Shown here: one piece after another, positions 1 to 12,900 of the stretch
How the letters are laid out: each line of letters starts with the position of its first letter
Position numbering within the stretch: the first letter of the stretch is position 1
Assembly: GCA_008508345.1 (NCBI GenBank)
Contig: QNGE01000128.1
Coordinates: 306,641-370,640, forward strand
Reading direction: 5' to 3'
DNA from: Paragonimus westermani
Taxonomy: Eukaryota; Platyhelminthes; Trematoda; Plagiorchiida; Troglotrematidae
DNA: 64,000 bases
Made by a program: the position numbers and the translations under genes
The notes under the pieces: generated by a model
What the model was told of the DNA's origin: nothing
Seen by the model: the letters and a program-made list of their open reading frames with translations, nothing else
The model's database searches: none

Positions 1-410
1 GTGGGTCGTGTTCGTCTCCCGGGCTGGGGTCCTCGCGACTCACAGAGTCGGTGGTTGGAGACACTAGGTGAGATGGCGGCTAATCGAGCTCAGTGGCGTG
101 AATGTTGTCGTTGTTTGTCCGAGTTGTCTGTGAAGTGAGTGCATTTATTGACGCGGTGCAGTGAAAGCTGTAAGGAAGCTGTATCGCTGATGACGCCTTA
201 CTCTCACTTGCAGCTCGGTTGTGTTGTTCGCAAGGTGTAGGCACCTTGATGTTGAGTGTTTGAATATGGACGTAGTCATTTTCAGTAGATAGGTCCCTTC
301 CCGTCCCCTTCTTTTTTTCTTCTCTACCTTCTCATATAGGGTATGCTGTTTCTTCATGGTTGTGTGGCAGTTAAGCATTAGTGTGAACCACTGGTGTATT
401 GCTGTCTATG
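1..410 (+). mobile_element. RTE-like non-LTR retrotransposon, 3' end (C-terminus plus 3' UTR)
   Basis: Frame 1 is open from base 1 to a TGA at 136-138 and encodes the last 45 residues of a flatworm RTE-like polymerase. It includes the LPGWGPRDS and RWLETL signatures and the NRAQWRECC ending typical of this family. The window edge cuts off the rest of the ORF upstream. The untranslated part continues to about 410: stretches of it reappear in reverse orientation at 16601-16925 (around the AACCACTGG motif) and at 61770-61900 (around GCACCTTGNTGTT), which defines the 3' end. The coding part has no stop or frameshift, so this may be the youngest of the three copies. The clade name is inferred from motif memory, not a search. 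Confidence 0.75.
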
Positions 411-2449
411 ATGATGAGGATCGACTCGGTCCCCTGTTATTTTCGATGTGCTTCAACAAGCTTCTTGGCTTTATTTCCAGTAACTCGGTACTTCGTGTTG
501 ATGACATTACGGTCTGGATCACTGTTGATCCCGGTGCGGTGCAGGTTATCTTGTTAGTAATGAGTGTTGGTCAGGCATTCAGTCTCACTTATGGCGGCAG
601 CAAGCGTACTCGGAAGACTTCGGGAGTTTAACCGTGATACAAAATTCATCAAATATAATAGGCTTCTCGGAAATACATCTGGCATCTGGCTGTCGTCTAG
701 CTTATCCCTCTGTCATCCTGGATGACACGGAGTTGAAACTCGGGTTAATATAAGGTACCTCTCGCAGGCAGACAGACACGGTTTTAAGCGCCTCACGGAG
801 CTTCTGTAAGACCACTGGTGTGGTTGTGTATGCTGGCCTCTAAGAAGACTGAATATATCGATCTTGTAACCACCTGTGCTCAGTTACCTGCAGCATGTCT
901 TCTACATGTGCGGTCTTGAAGTTTCTAATCTTTTTTTCACTTGGATTACGATCACCCCACCTTGACCTAATCCTTGCGCGCCTTTTCTGGATTGTATGAC
1001 TCGTGTAGCAGTGTTTCGCCTCAGTGGCTGGTGGCTTCAGACGAATTCACGACAAGCTTTATGAGCTTCAGCCTTGTACCTTCCCCAGCAACGGTTCTTT
1101 CCTTTCATGGTTATCATTCATTAAAGTAACTTTTCGTCTAGGGATGTCGGTTGTTCCTCTAGGGGTCGCTTTGAAGTCATATTAGGTCCCTACTCATCAA
1201 ATTGTTGAATTCGTTATGTTATTCTTTTCTTTGTACTCGCAGTATTTCCCATGACTAGTGCTACGCTCTGTTGCAGAGCAACAGAAATCCACAGGATGCT
1301 AAATGAAACAACTTAACTGAGCCCAGGTGATTGGAGCCTCCAGTCACTTACCGGTTCATAGGTCGCTGAACTTGCTATTTTTCCACTGTTGCGGTGTCAT
1401 GATATCACTGTTGTGAAATCTGCATCATTGACACTAATTGGCTGAACTATGATAAATGTGGGAGCGTGGGATGTGCATTTTAGTCAGCGAACGGTGATCC
1501 TCTCCTATTCCTAATGGATTTTGTTTGCTTCTTTTGTACGTTTTCACAGCGACGTTTACGATTGTCAAAGATGGCTAGATGTTTGACACAGTGCTTGTTG
1601 AATTAACGCACACAACAGCCACAGTGTTATCCACTATGCAACCTCCTGTCGTTCGGCGCCCTACACCGCGTGTCTGACGCGAACGGTGCCGTTGGCTCTA
1701 GGCACTTACTGTTTCTTAGTAGTTGTATATTCTTTGAATATGAGCTAACCATGCGTTGTTCGTGTACGCTGTGTTGCCCAAAATTTCCTGTCACCTTTCC
1801 CACTAATCGAACAAAATGATAGGTGGATTGTTGTTCCCGTTTGCATTCAGCGCTGTTTGACGCTAAGGGCTGTATTCGCTGTTGAACTTCAGGCGACAGC
1901 TGCCTGTGTGTAGTCCTCTTTCTGCGCTGTCATCACACGACGAATGTTGTCATTTCTTTACATTGCTGCGTGAGTTTTTTTCTTTTTACCCGATAAAAAT
2001 AGAACCTAGTACGTATCAGACGGCACATAACGTACCTCCAGAATATTGCTGGCCGTTGCTTTCAACTGACTAGTAACTACTCAACCTGCTTCTGAGGCTT
2101 CAAAGAACGTCATCGTAGGTGGGTGTTGTGAAGAGTCAAACTCAGTTCCGTTGTAGAACCATTTCACATCAGAATCATAACTGATAAATGCGTACAACCA
2201 GTTGATATTTGAGGGCTGAAACGGAAATAGCAAATAGATTAGCAAACACGTTACTGAAACAAATACAACGAAATATGAGCATTCTCCCCTTGACAATGAA
2301 AGGCAGGTCACAAGGCTGTGATAGGCATGTGTACACTAATCAGATATACCATGTTTTTTAATGAGCGTCAACGTGCAATAAGGTATCTGTGTTTGGCTGT
2401 ATGATTGGATACGTTGCTGTTTGATTTATATTTCTAGGTTACATTAGCG
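411..2449. other. No recognisable gene
   Basis: All reading frames here are short and carry no motif I recognise. The sequence is of mixed composition and probably contains unidentified old repeats. Confidence 0.5.
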
Positions 2450-5100
2450 TCAATTATTACCAGTATGGAAATCCGAAGATGCTTTAAAGCCTTCATTTTG
2501 TTCTGTGATGGCGGTTTGATCGTGGGTTATGAATATGATCTCTTGGTCCTCAGGGGCGTCCCATTAGTCTCCTCTTTTGGAAGCCAGTTGACGAACGCAG
2601 CCTGTTCTCTCTCGGGCATTAGGAAAGCGGCTGTACGCGTGTTATGGCTTGTGCTGAGACAACTCAACCTTTTCGATAAGTTGATCATGGACTGCGTGAC
2701 ATCTTGCTTTAGCAACAGCGGACCAGGCTTGGTTCTACCCATCGGGGGAGTTGTTCCGGGGCCGACTTTCGCTTGTAGAAGAGTAGTATCTCCTGAAATG
2801 TGGCATTTGTTGAAACAAGAATAATTCAACGGAGTGATCTGTATCAAGTAGAATAAATTCTTGTTGTTTGTCAGGTTGTCGGGATTTCAAGGTGTGTCTT
2901 GTTCAAACGCCCCATTTGACCGTTATTTCGGGGATTGCATGGCGTCGTTCCGCTTGCTGTGACTTTCTCTTTAGAAAACTTGAACACCAGTTGACCTGAA
3001 TGATGACCAAGGGGAACATATGTAATGGTGCCAAACGCTAGAAACTACTGTCAGATGTTTGATAGTCTCGCTAATCTGAATGGATCATGCAAACGCGAAA
3101 AGACAGCGGTAATATTCACCGATAAATGTTAACTAGCAAATGGATCACTAATGAAAGAGGACTTCGAGTGAATTGATAGCCCTTTGAACGACTGATTGGG
3201 TTTTATGAGGTCGCTTCGAGCCTCAGGGATGAAACGAGGTTTTATTTCGCAGCACTGGAAATTTGGCGACAGGGCTTCAAATTTCCGCGGAAAAGGGGTT
3301 GCTTGTAACGCGCACGAAGTGCACCACCCAAGAAACACCGAGATGACAAAGTGGTCCGTATACTTTCTTCACTTCACTAAGTGTTAGCAGAATCCATCAA
3401 CAACTACGAGAAAATTCGTTTACCGCTCGATTTTTTACCCCATCGGTACCTAACATCAAACTTTAGTGGCAACCGTTCCTGGCTTTCTCTCTGTGTTGAT
3501 TACTGTGAATGAAAGCCACAGAACCATGGTTGAGGACAAATTTGAAGTGGTTGCGACGTAGGAAGTAATCCGAATTGCGCATGGATTCCACAACAGCGTG
3601 CACTCATTTTTCAACGGCGGAATGTTGCTCTTTACTTGGCGACAGACTGCTCCAAAAGCAAGCTGTCAGCCTACCATTTTGATTCAAAGTGGCTACGACC
3701 GCAGTGTCGGGGGTGTTTATTTCAACGACGTCATGTTGAATACTGGAGTTAATGACTTTGGATACCTCATCTTTTAGAGTCTCAGAAGCCTCTCTGACAG
3801 GCAGCGGAGATGTGTTATTGTGCGCAGATACGAAGATTTCATCGAGTAGGTGAAATATCCGCCGAGTAATCCCATTACTCGCCGGTGCGAATTCAAGTTA
3901 AGTGAGAGGGTTATTTCTCGTAGAGATTTTGGACTATCAGAATCTGGTTTGATGTTGTCTTTCGGTGCCTCATAACCCGGGAATTTAATTCGCCTCCCCG
4001 CGGTGATGCTTTTAGATTTGTGGAAGGTCAATCCATATCTGAGAACTGAGGTCATGTTGGAGAGGGCTCCTTCCACATGCGGTACTTTCGTCAAAGTTAG
4101 CAAATACGGTCTTCCGTCGATTGCACGCTGTTATACTTCCAATGGTCCGCTGAAACCACGACTCCGCTAGTCACACCGAATGAAATCGGATTGAAACGCA
4201 AATATCCACAAGTTCCAAGGACCGTAAAGGCCTTGTTATCCTCGAATAGGAACTCGATGATACGCTACCTTGATATATAGACCTCTTCCAGTTTAAGGTG
4301 TTTTGATGTCAATCCAAGATGTCTCAAGTGGGTTATCCGAATTTCAACGGTGAACAGGGTCGCACGGCCAATTGACACATTGGTAAACTGGAGAATACAG
4401 GACTTGGTGGGCTCCCACAGAGTGAGAGTACGCGGTCTCGTCAGGTGCACAGAATAAACCAAGTCGACCTACCTAGACCCAGTTGCCTGAGACATTGAAA
4501 CATCTTAAACTGGAAAAAGTGTAGTCTTATACATGCTGTAGTAAACGTTTCAGTCATGTCGATTTTAGATATAGGATAAGTGTATAAGAGAGTACATCTG
4601 CCCATCAGGTAACTATCCTGGACGACCATTCTTTTATGCCTGTCGTTGCTGATGATCAAAAGGAAAAGGAGTAGGCTACCTACTCATTCAGCAAACAGAA
4701 ATCCCTCGGGACTTTGTTCAAATCGGCTTACAGTCTCGCATAGGACTCCGGAAAAGACCGTGAGGTTCGATAGAATCAGAGCTCAAAAAGAGACGGAGAC
4801 GATGGTTTTGTTCCACCGAATGAAATTCTAACGCTTTTGTGAATTCCGAGAAAGGCGTGATCATGAGGACTATCTGCACTAACAGCTTTACCTTCTCATA
4901 CGCGGTATCTCTGCACCTGTTCACTACCACGACGTGGCCTCGTGTGTTTCGCCTGACCACTGGAGGCCACGGCCGTCCTACAGTGGTATGCTTAACTTTG
5001 TCTGTTATTTCGCACCACTTGAGAGGATGCCACGTAACTTTCAAAACTGCCAGTGTCCATCGAAGCCTGGAACTAAGCTCTTTAATCATTGAGATCAACC
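2450..5100 (-). mobile_element. Ty3/Gypsy LTR retrotransposon relic (RT, RNase H, integrase C-terminus)
   Basis: Read on the minus strand, a Gypsy pol polyprotein is spread over several frames with many stops. About 4640-4440 gives the RT start (RMVV..., TLLYTYPISKID, matching the RMVVDYSQ and DAYPLPRID blocks of the family). About 4180 gives SFGVTSGV, the PFGVTNGV block. 3774-4103 gives the RT thumb (KSLREITLSL, HRRVMGLLG). 3500-3780 gives RNase H pieces (DTAVVATLNQNGRL, HSAVEK). 3129-3338 matches the integrase zinc-binding to core region weakly (EIKPRFIPEARSDLIKPNQSF). 2527-2847 gives the integrase tail (TKPGPLLLKQDV). No LTR pair was found and the YxDD box is lost. It is non-functional. 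The upstream limit near 5100 is uncertain. Confidence 0.7.
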
Positions 5101-8100
5101 ACAGTCTTCAGGAGAACTTCAGGAAAAGTCGTTGATGTGATAATCATATTAAGTGGGCGAGTGGTGCTTCCGCAATTATGGCTACCGCAATTATGTTTAT
5201 TTGCAGACCAGCGAGATGTAATTAATCAAGGCAGTCTGTCGGGTTTCACGCCGCCAATGAATGATAAGAGGTCGGTGAACTTCTAAAACTAGGGTTTTCA
5301 TTTGTTAACGTCAATAGCGTTGGTAGGTACAAGGTAATACTTTTCAGAAACATGCACGAACAGCTCACTTGCTCATCTGCACAACAGGCATGTTCATCAC
5401 TGAAGATAACCAGCAGCCATCGAGATAGCAAATCTCCCAGCCGGTTCACGTGTACGCAGTGCCAGTGATCGCCTCATATCCACAGCACATTTGCCGTCTA
5501 AAACAGTAGTAAATCTTACGAAAAGGATTTACCACATGCCGGAATTTTAATTTTAGATGATCATATCTCCTTCGTGCGGTCGTACAACGAACGCGAAAGA
5601 TGAGTCGCTTCTTTTGAAGTGTTCATTTCTGTTCTACTGTTCCCTATCCCATTTCAGCGGCGTCTCGTTAGTACCAGTAAAGCTTACTATTGGTTCAGTT
5701 CTACGTTACCGCTAATGTGACGGATAGCTGACTCACCCACGTTATTCGTTGTTACCACAAAAGGCAACACGAACGGCACACAATGTCCACTGAACTTTCT
5801 ACGGAAGCAGGTGACCCAAGGTATGCACGTAGTCTTGTGCTTTCAGTGGTTCCACGATTGACGGTGGTGTTAAATTCGACCTCCGAGAGGTAACATCACA
5901 ACTTACCTGTTTCCGAAATTGAGTTTTTTTCTTATTCGATTCACCCTTCAAACTGCGTAATTCACTCACCATGTTTTGCTTCGTGTGAATCGAAGATAAC
6001 ACCACATTACTGTTAGGAAAGTTCTCGGACTCAATACATTTGTGTGTTGGTTGATAATCAATGTGAGCATCCCTACGAAATATTCGCTGCCTGAAGCGGT
6101 CCAGTAATAATCTATAACACTTCAACTTTCGTGTGGTAAACAAAACTGGAAGACGCTACGACCCTTCCTTTTATGGTCCTGCCAAAGACGATGTGCTCCA
6201 TTGCCATTCGGCTGGAGATCCTCCATGTGCAACAAAGGTTTTGCCGTACACAGAATCGATGGACTCCATTATTTGTTAACGTGTGTACGAGCGTATTTTC
6301 TTCGCCTCAGTGACTGGTGAGAATAATTCCCAGGCTCGTACAGTGTATTGTCTCATTGGTGTGAGAACTGTGCTCAACAGATCACTCAGTTTCAACGATC
6401 CTTCGGACACACCGGACTTTTCTTACATTATTAGGCTATTGTACACCAACTCCGTGCGACTTGTTTTCCATGTTGGTCACGTATGGACTTTGACCGTCAT
6501 AGACGGTGAACTGCACACCGCACAGCGCTTCATGCACTTGTACCTATTGCCGCCGGTGGCGTTGTACTTTCGTATGCAATGAATGCGTGACCTTTTAATT
6601 TCGTTTATAGTTCGCATGTTCGGAATACAACTAGCCGTCTAGTCCAAGCCGCTGACTGCAAGTACACGCATTGTGAGTTACTTGTACCAGACTGTGCTTG
6701 AAACTTCTTCGACTTCATCCTAATTTCTTCGTGGATGCAGCCTATGGCATCTTCAGTACAGCGTCTCCGGAAGTCCTGAGCTAGGTCAACTCCCTTAGGC
6801 ATGAGACGTACGCGAAGTGCACAAAATGGTGCGCAACTCGTCTTCAAATTTATATCGATTTACAACCAGTTGCAACCGTGGATTAATTATCTCACGACAA
6901 CTGATAGTGACAGCTGAAGTGATCTAATGGCACCAGTCGCTGATCAGACTATTTGGGTTTTCCCCTGAACAACGAATGTGCGCACCTCGCCGAAGGAGGC
7001 GCTCCGGGTATGTTCGTCATGTGTATTGGATAAAACGTAGTGGATGGACTGAAAGTAGACTTAGAACAGACTTTAGCATCTGGTTGTCTTCTAGGTTATA
7101 TTTCTCCTATCATGATACAGTGTGTACCAGGGCGTTTTAAACTTTTAGGATGATGGTGACATGTTTGCCTTTCGGACGCTGTGTGGTACTTGTAGGACCA
7201 CTGCTTGAGTATGCAAATCAGATCAACTTCGCTGCCTCGGAGGACATCATCGAGTGCGTTTGTTGAACAACCACAATAATGGTTACTGAGTGTCATCTTA
7301 AAAATTTCGCTTTTTGTTCATGTAAATTTCGAATACCCTTCATTTACGGGCTTGTTTTCTATTGGACTAATAAGGTAGTTTTTTATACCTTAGTAAATAC
7401 TAGCGGCCCATCGATTAAGGAAGTGGGCCATACTATTCCTCGCCAACTCGGGTATAACAGTTTCACAGTAAGCAACCCAAGATCGTTCACATTTTAACAG
7501 GGATATAAGGTCAGCTGTCGCTTGTTGGCCGAAGAAGGAACTAAGGTACTGCCTACATTGATCGAGGACATGTTTAACTCTGACGCAAGTAACGGTGGTT
7601 TCGCACTTTGCGCTGAAGGGAATTAAGTGTAATGGTATCAGGTACTGGAAGAATAGTCGGACAGTCTGGTTTCCTTGTGACTGGGTAGACGGAAAGTGGC
7701 CCTCCCTTTTGATCAAAAACAGTCATAATCCCCCGTGCCGCTCTAGGTTTGGTGCTTAGCACACGTACTCAGATAACGGGTGATCTGAAAGGTTTCGACT
7801 ATTTGGCCAAAGTGACTCAACAACAAGGCGGTCATGAGAGAAACGTTGCTGTTGCTGTTTAGTTGTGTTTTAGTAACATTCGATTTCATCAAGGAACCCA
7901 TCGCACTACCTACAACCACTAATTATAGGCGTTATGTGAGACGTGGACTGAGAGTACAGGAAGTTCTTTTTTGTTTTCGTTCGAAAATAGTGGACTCGAT
8001 GGGTAAAACGAGTATCTAAGGGGGTAAAGTTCTTCGGTCGAATTGTGTTGCTAGTCATTTTATATATTCGGTTCGATACCCTGGATGTTTTTTTTAGAAT

Positions 8101-9830
8101 ATATTTGTCCCCCATCAGTTAAGGTGGCCTGACCATGTCTTTCCAGTGTCTACCACACTGCACTTTGTTTGCACCCTTTTTGTGTTTGGTAAGAACAGCG
8201 AAATCAGTAGTCCATCAATTGTCTTAGGAGTATGAAGAATGTAGCCTCAACTTTGGCCTCTGTCGGCTTCATCCGGTTTTCCTACTGGAATCCGAAGGAT
8301 GCCGATTTCTGTTGGCCGGACATCTAAAAACACTGTTTCGAGCCCTAATCACTGGTTACAGTGTGATCACACTTATTGCCGTGGTTGTTTTTATGTTTTC
8401 ACATACGCCTTGAATTTCTTCCGATTACTGCGCTCCAAAACATACCACAGCAGGAAATGCAAAGACCATGTGCTGCACAAAACCATCTTTTCTCCTGTAA
8501 TTGTCATACCTTGCTGTGTATCTTGTTTCTGGTTACCCATTTTGTGTTAATTTTTGTTCCCCATCCTCCATCTTTTAGGCTGGAACACAGTTCACCTTCA
8601 GACGTGTACAGTGAAACTCATGATAACTGAAGGTGATAAATACTTCAACTAAGCGTTCTTGCTCAAATAACCGTCAGCTGAACAAAGCTAAGGATTGATC
8701 GATTTATACAAATTTGATAAATAACGTAGTCCAGCTGGCACTACCAACTGCGTAAATATTTCGTGAGTTCGCAAAATTTCGTTGATCTGCCCGATTTTTC
8801 ACTTTATTCAATTTAACGCAGACACCCTTCATATTAAGGATGCCGAAGAGAGTTAAATAAATGCGACTAACGAGGAAGGGACGCTTCGGTAGATGAAGCA
8901 TCCCTTTTGCAGAAAGCTGTGTAAATATATTTCTGACTGAACTTGTTCGTCCTAAAAGAAATGTCGATAGTTACGATTATCTGCAGTTTGATCTCGATTT
9001 GAAGGGATACGACTGTTTAGCTGCATACACAGAGTAAAATGACAATAAATTGCTCTGTAACACTGTACACTCACTCGTTTTGACATACTACACTGGAAAT
9101 TCCCCTATATACTTCGATTATGGACATACTTTGTGGTCCTCGCACACAACGTGTAAGCCCCTTAAGATGGCTGAGTGTTATGTTCCTTGGGAATGCTTGC
9201 CGTAAGGAAAGAACACGGTACTAGATTACTGTCACCTTTGATATGTGTGGGTGATTCTTTTGTAAAGCCTTTCTGCGCTCGAGTGATTTCAACGTGCAAA
9301 ACCGTTTTTGTGAGATTGGTTCAGTCACGTTAAGCAGATGATCGGAGATCCCGTCTAAACATCTGGAAGATCTTTACATCCGTCAGCCGTTGCCGGATAG
9401 CGTCTGTTTGTCGTTCAGACTTCCATGGGCTTAAATTCCTGCCACTTCGAACTGTTATCTTTGCTTGCATAATTTGATAACATCTTACATATACGAGCCG
9501 TTGGATGCAAAATGGTAGGCATCGCTTTCAGATGTGAGGCGTGGAGTTGAATTTTTTATTTATGGTATCGGAGCCACCATGAAGCGATATGAAACTCGCA
9601 GCATGACGCAGCAGATTTCATACTGAATACAGGCTTTTCATGACATTTACATCAGCCATCTAACGAACACTTTTCTCATTGAGTGCCTGCTTACGGGAAC
9701 GGCTTATCTTCTCCCTCTGTCGACGTTTTGAGGTACTCCCGATTACTTGAGTTTTATTTACTCGACGGATGGTCGTGGGCGTAGTTCTCTTTTTCTGATG
9801 TCCAGATCACCCCAAATTTATCGTTGTTTT
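5101..9830. other. No recognisable gene (4.7 kb)
   Basis: Frames reach at most about 114 codons (for example 5799-6143 on the minus strand) and show no family motif. The part next to the Gypsy relic could be its decayed gag or LTR, but I cannot show it. A short direct repeat, CCGCAATTATG, occurs twice near 5170-5195. The promoter of the downstream adaptor gene must lie here or in an upstream exon, but no clear core promoter is visible. Confidence 0.5.
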
Positions 9831-9838
9831 GTTTTCAG
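9831..9838 (+). promoter_or_regulatory. Splice acceptor in the 5' leader of the TADA2B-like gene
   Basis: A pyrimidine-rich tract ends in GTTTTCAG at 9838, 76 bp upstream of the first usable ATG (9915). An in-frame TAG at 9846 lies between them, so the exon starting at 9839 begins with 5' UTR. It could be a cis acceptor for an upstream non-coding exon or, as is common in flatworms, a spliced-leader trans-splice site. The sequence cannot separate the two. Confidence 0.5.
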
Positions 9839-9914
9839 TTCAAGGTAGGCTTATTTGAGGCGACTACCGAAACTATCTGGTTCGTACGAACTGAGTAACC
9901 AGGCTCGACGTTAT

Positions 9915-12900
9915 ATGCCAACCGCTGAAATGCAATGCAAGCTCCTCAAGTGTACTTATTGCCTACAGAAGCTATCAGACACCTACGTGGCGTGCTCAGA
10001 GTGCCCCTTGGTTAAACTGTGTATTGAAGTAAGGTATTAATTGTCCGTATGTGTGTATTATTAATATAATTTTCTAGTGTTTTCTGAGTGGCGCTGAAGG
10101 TGGCAAGCATCAAAATTCGCACAACTACTCGTTCGAAGTAACTGATATTGCTGTTGATGCTTTATCTTAATATCAGTCGCTAAGCTTCAACACTGTTAGT
10201 GGACTGTTTTCTGCCAACGATTATTGGTTGTGTGAAGAAGATGTGAAACTCTTAGCCGCTATCGAAAACTATGGGTTTGGTAATTGGTAAGTTCAACTTA
10301 CTAGTATCGTACTTTCAGGAATGAGATAGCTCTTTACCTGGGTACTCGTAGCGCAGCTGATTGCAAGAAGCACTATGAGCAGTTTTATATTCATGGTGTC
10401 GTCGGACAGCAAACTATTGCTAACCTACCAGTTACCTCTCGAACAACGGACCACACACCTAAAGATTCACTCCCACCTGTTACTCACCGTGTCTGCGAAC
10501 TACGTTGTGAAGAACAAAAGGCTCTTGGGTATATGCCTCATCGGGATGACTATGAATACGTAATTCATCTTGCCGTTACCTATGTGATCTGTCTTACAGG
10601 AATTCCATAACGACGCTGAGAAAATTCTGATCAGTGTTCCGTACGGAGCAGCGGATAGCTTAGAATATGGTGAGTTAGCTTTCATACTAAAGGGAGCACG
10701 GAAGCACTGCTCGATATGTTTGATCCGTGCACCTTTTTATTGCTGTCCAAAGACTTAGTGTGAGCTGATTACATTTATTGGTCGACATATGTTGACTGAT
10801 TACAAATTGAACATCGATCGGATTTGATATCAGCTTTCGCGCTCTCGTGAACTTTTCAGCCGTTCACTTTCGCCAAAAGACATCATATCCGACTTTCACG
10901 CTTTCAAGAGCTCGTCAACAATGCACACCTACGTTCAAACCGGTCCAATCGCTTGTGCGATGAAACCATTGACATATACGGCATTAAGTATGACGGAATC
11001 GTCACGTCGAAACATGATTTTAATGCAGCAACTCTCTACAAATGGTGCCTTCCAGGTAGTGTGGAATTGTTTAGTCAACGAAAATGTTTCTTCCTGGGTA
11101 AAAGAACCTTTTACTGTCGAATCCCGATCAACCTGATTGCGATTGAGTTAGCAAAACGGCTTTAGTCCGTGAGGACTGTCAAAATAGAAGTGCACTCATG
11201 ATTAATGCGTGGTCTCATTGATCTTAGTCTCTTAACGATCTTTTGAGAGCTGCAATGACCAGTGACTCTCCCAGTCTGTTGTGACGACTACGCTGTTATC
11301 GTACGGTACTAAAGGGTCACACCGAAGGAGACTGCAATACTATCCAAAATCGGTTGAAAGTAAATGATGGAAAGCAAACAAATCAGCTTTATACCGTTCA
11401 GCGTCTGTGACCGCGCAGCGTCATACGGGCCTGGCTACTGCTCACACCTAGGCAAAAATCATACAACGAAGATTGAAGCCTGTGAACTCGCTGCAACAGT
11501 ACACATGTAATACCGATGGTTAACACCGGTCGCCAACGCAATACGATGCAAAACTAACCGCATTCGTCTATTTTAATTGTGTTCACGTTATCAGTGAGAA
11601 AAGAGACGTTTTTTGCGGGTTCTTGGTGCATGTTTCAGCTAACGCAGTGCAATTGTGGACGCTTTACCCACACTGAAAAGCATCTCCCATATTTCCTGGC
11701 GATCACTTGATGGGCGGTGGTTCAGCGTGAATGTCACCGGCAAGCGAATGCCCTCAAATATGCCTGAGCCAAACTCATCGGGATAGTTGAAGGAATAAAT
11801 TATGCTTAACTGGGTTCACTCAGGATTTGAATCTGACAATTTTGGTATGATTTTCTAGGTACGGGGAGTACTTCGGAAGGCTACGGAGCTTCTCTTCGGT
11901 TTATATACATATGCGTTATCCGAATTTACTCGGCATACCTTCTAGAACGGTAAAAAAATGTCTTTATTTTCGACTAGTGCCCGAAGGTCAATAGCTGGTT
12001 ATTTCTTCGTTGCCTTTTTAAGTGCAATTCGCTTTAGGGGTTACTGTGAAAATTCACCTTAAAGCTTGCAGTCGCCTAATTGACAAATTCGTTACATCTC
12101 ATGGGGCCACGCTCAAGTTTCTATGTAAACTGTTGAAAATTGTCAGTCTAAGTGATCTTATCACGTTCAGAGGCGATCACTAAAATGTTGTCAACTTATC
12201 ATTTTTAGAGATCGGTGGCGTTTAAAACCCGAATATTTTTTATCGTAATCGGGTAAAAGTGACGGAATTGACCTCATTGACAAACCTATTAAGAAATCGT
12301 GGATGGGCTGCGTTTTTAAGCTCTAATATCTTGTGTTATAGGTACATAGTTGAGTTAAATCTCTCAGGTAATCCGCCAATGTGAGTAAAGGTATGCTGAC
12401 ATGAAATAAAATAAACTAAAATCCACTGTCTCTTGTGAAAAAACGTTGAATGGTGGATGTAGCTCCAAGGAGCGCGTATATTTATTGTTGGGAGTGATTT
12501 CTCCCAGTTCGTTAATAAGTTAGGAGGTACCTTTTTGCAGTAGATGTATGCAGTAATTTTTTTTAGCGAACTATAACACTATACTTACCCGTCTGGTTAG
12601 TTTATAGTGAGGAGGACTGAACATCAACGAGATAGGGCGCATTTGAGACCGCACTTGTGGATTTCATGGTAGCGGTATAACGGTGGCATGCTGGGGCCGA
12701 TGGGTTTCAAATACTTTTACTGTTTCTCATTAACAAATCCATATATGTGGAGTTTGTGGTTTACAGCGAACCTGAATCTCTACCAAACGATTACTGTTTG
12801 CTTTGGGATCCAGTTAAGGTCTGCAAGTACAATATTCAATTTCTTAATATGATCAGTTTTATTCTTAACAATCGCAGCAACCTTTATCCGGTTTGAGGTT

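Noticed and set aside
2465..2824. 119-codon + strand frame.
   Set aside because: It is the complement of the Gypsy integrase tail on the minus strand, which carries the recognisable motif.
9855..9914. Extending the TADA2B-like protein upstream to the TTG at 9855.
   Set aside because: Eukaryotic starts are ATG, and an in-frame TAG lies at 9846; the first ATG is at 9915.
10138..10176. Treating the TAA at 10168-10170 as proof that the adaptor gene is a pseudogene.
   Set aside because: Removing a GT..AG intron of 39 bp skips it and restores the conserved ZZ-to-SANT spacing exactly.
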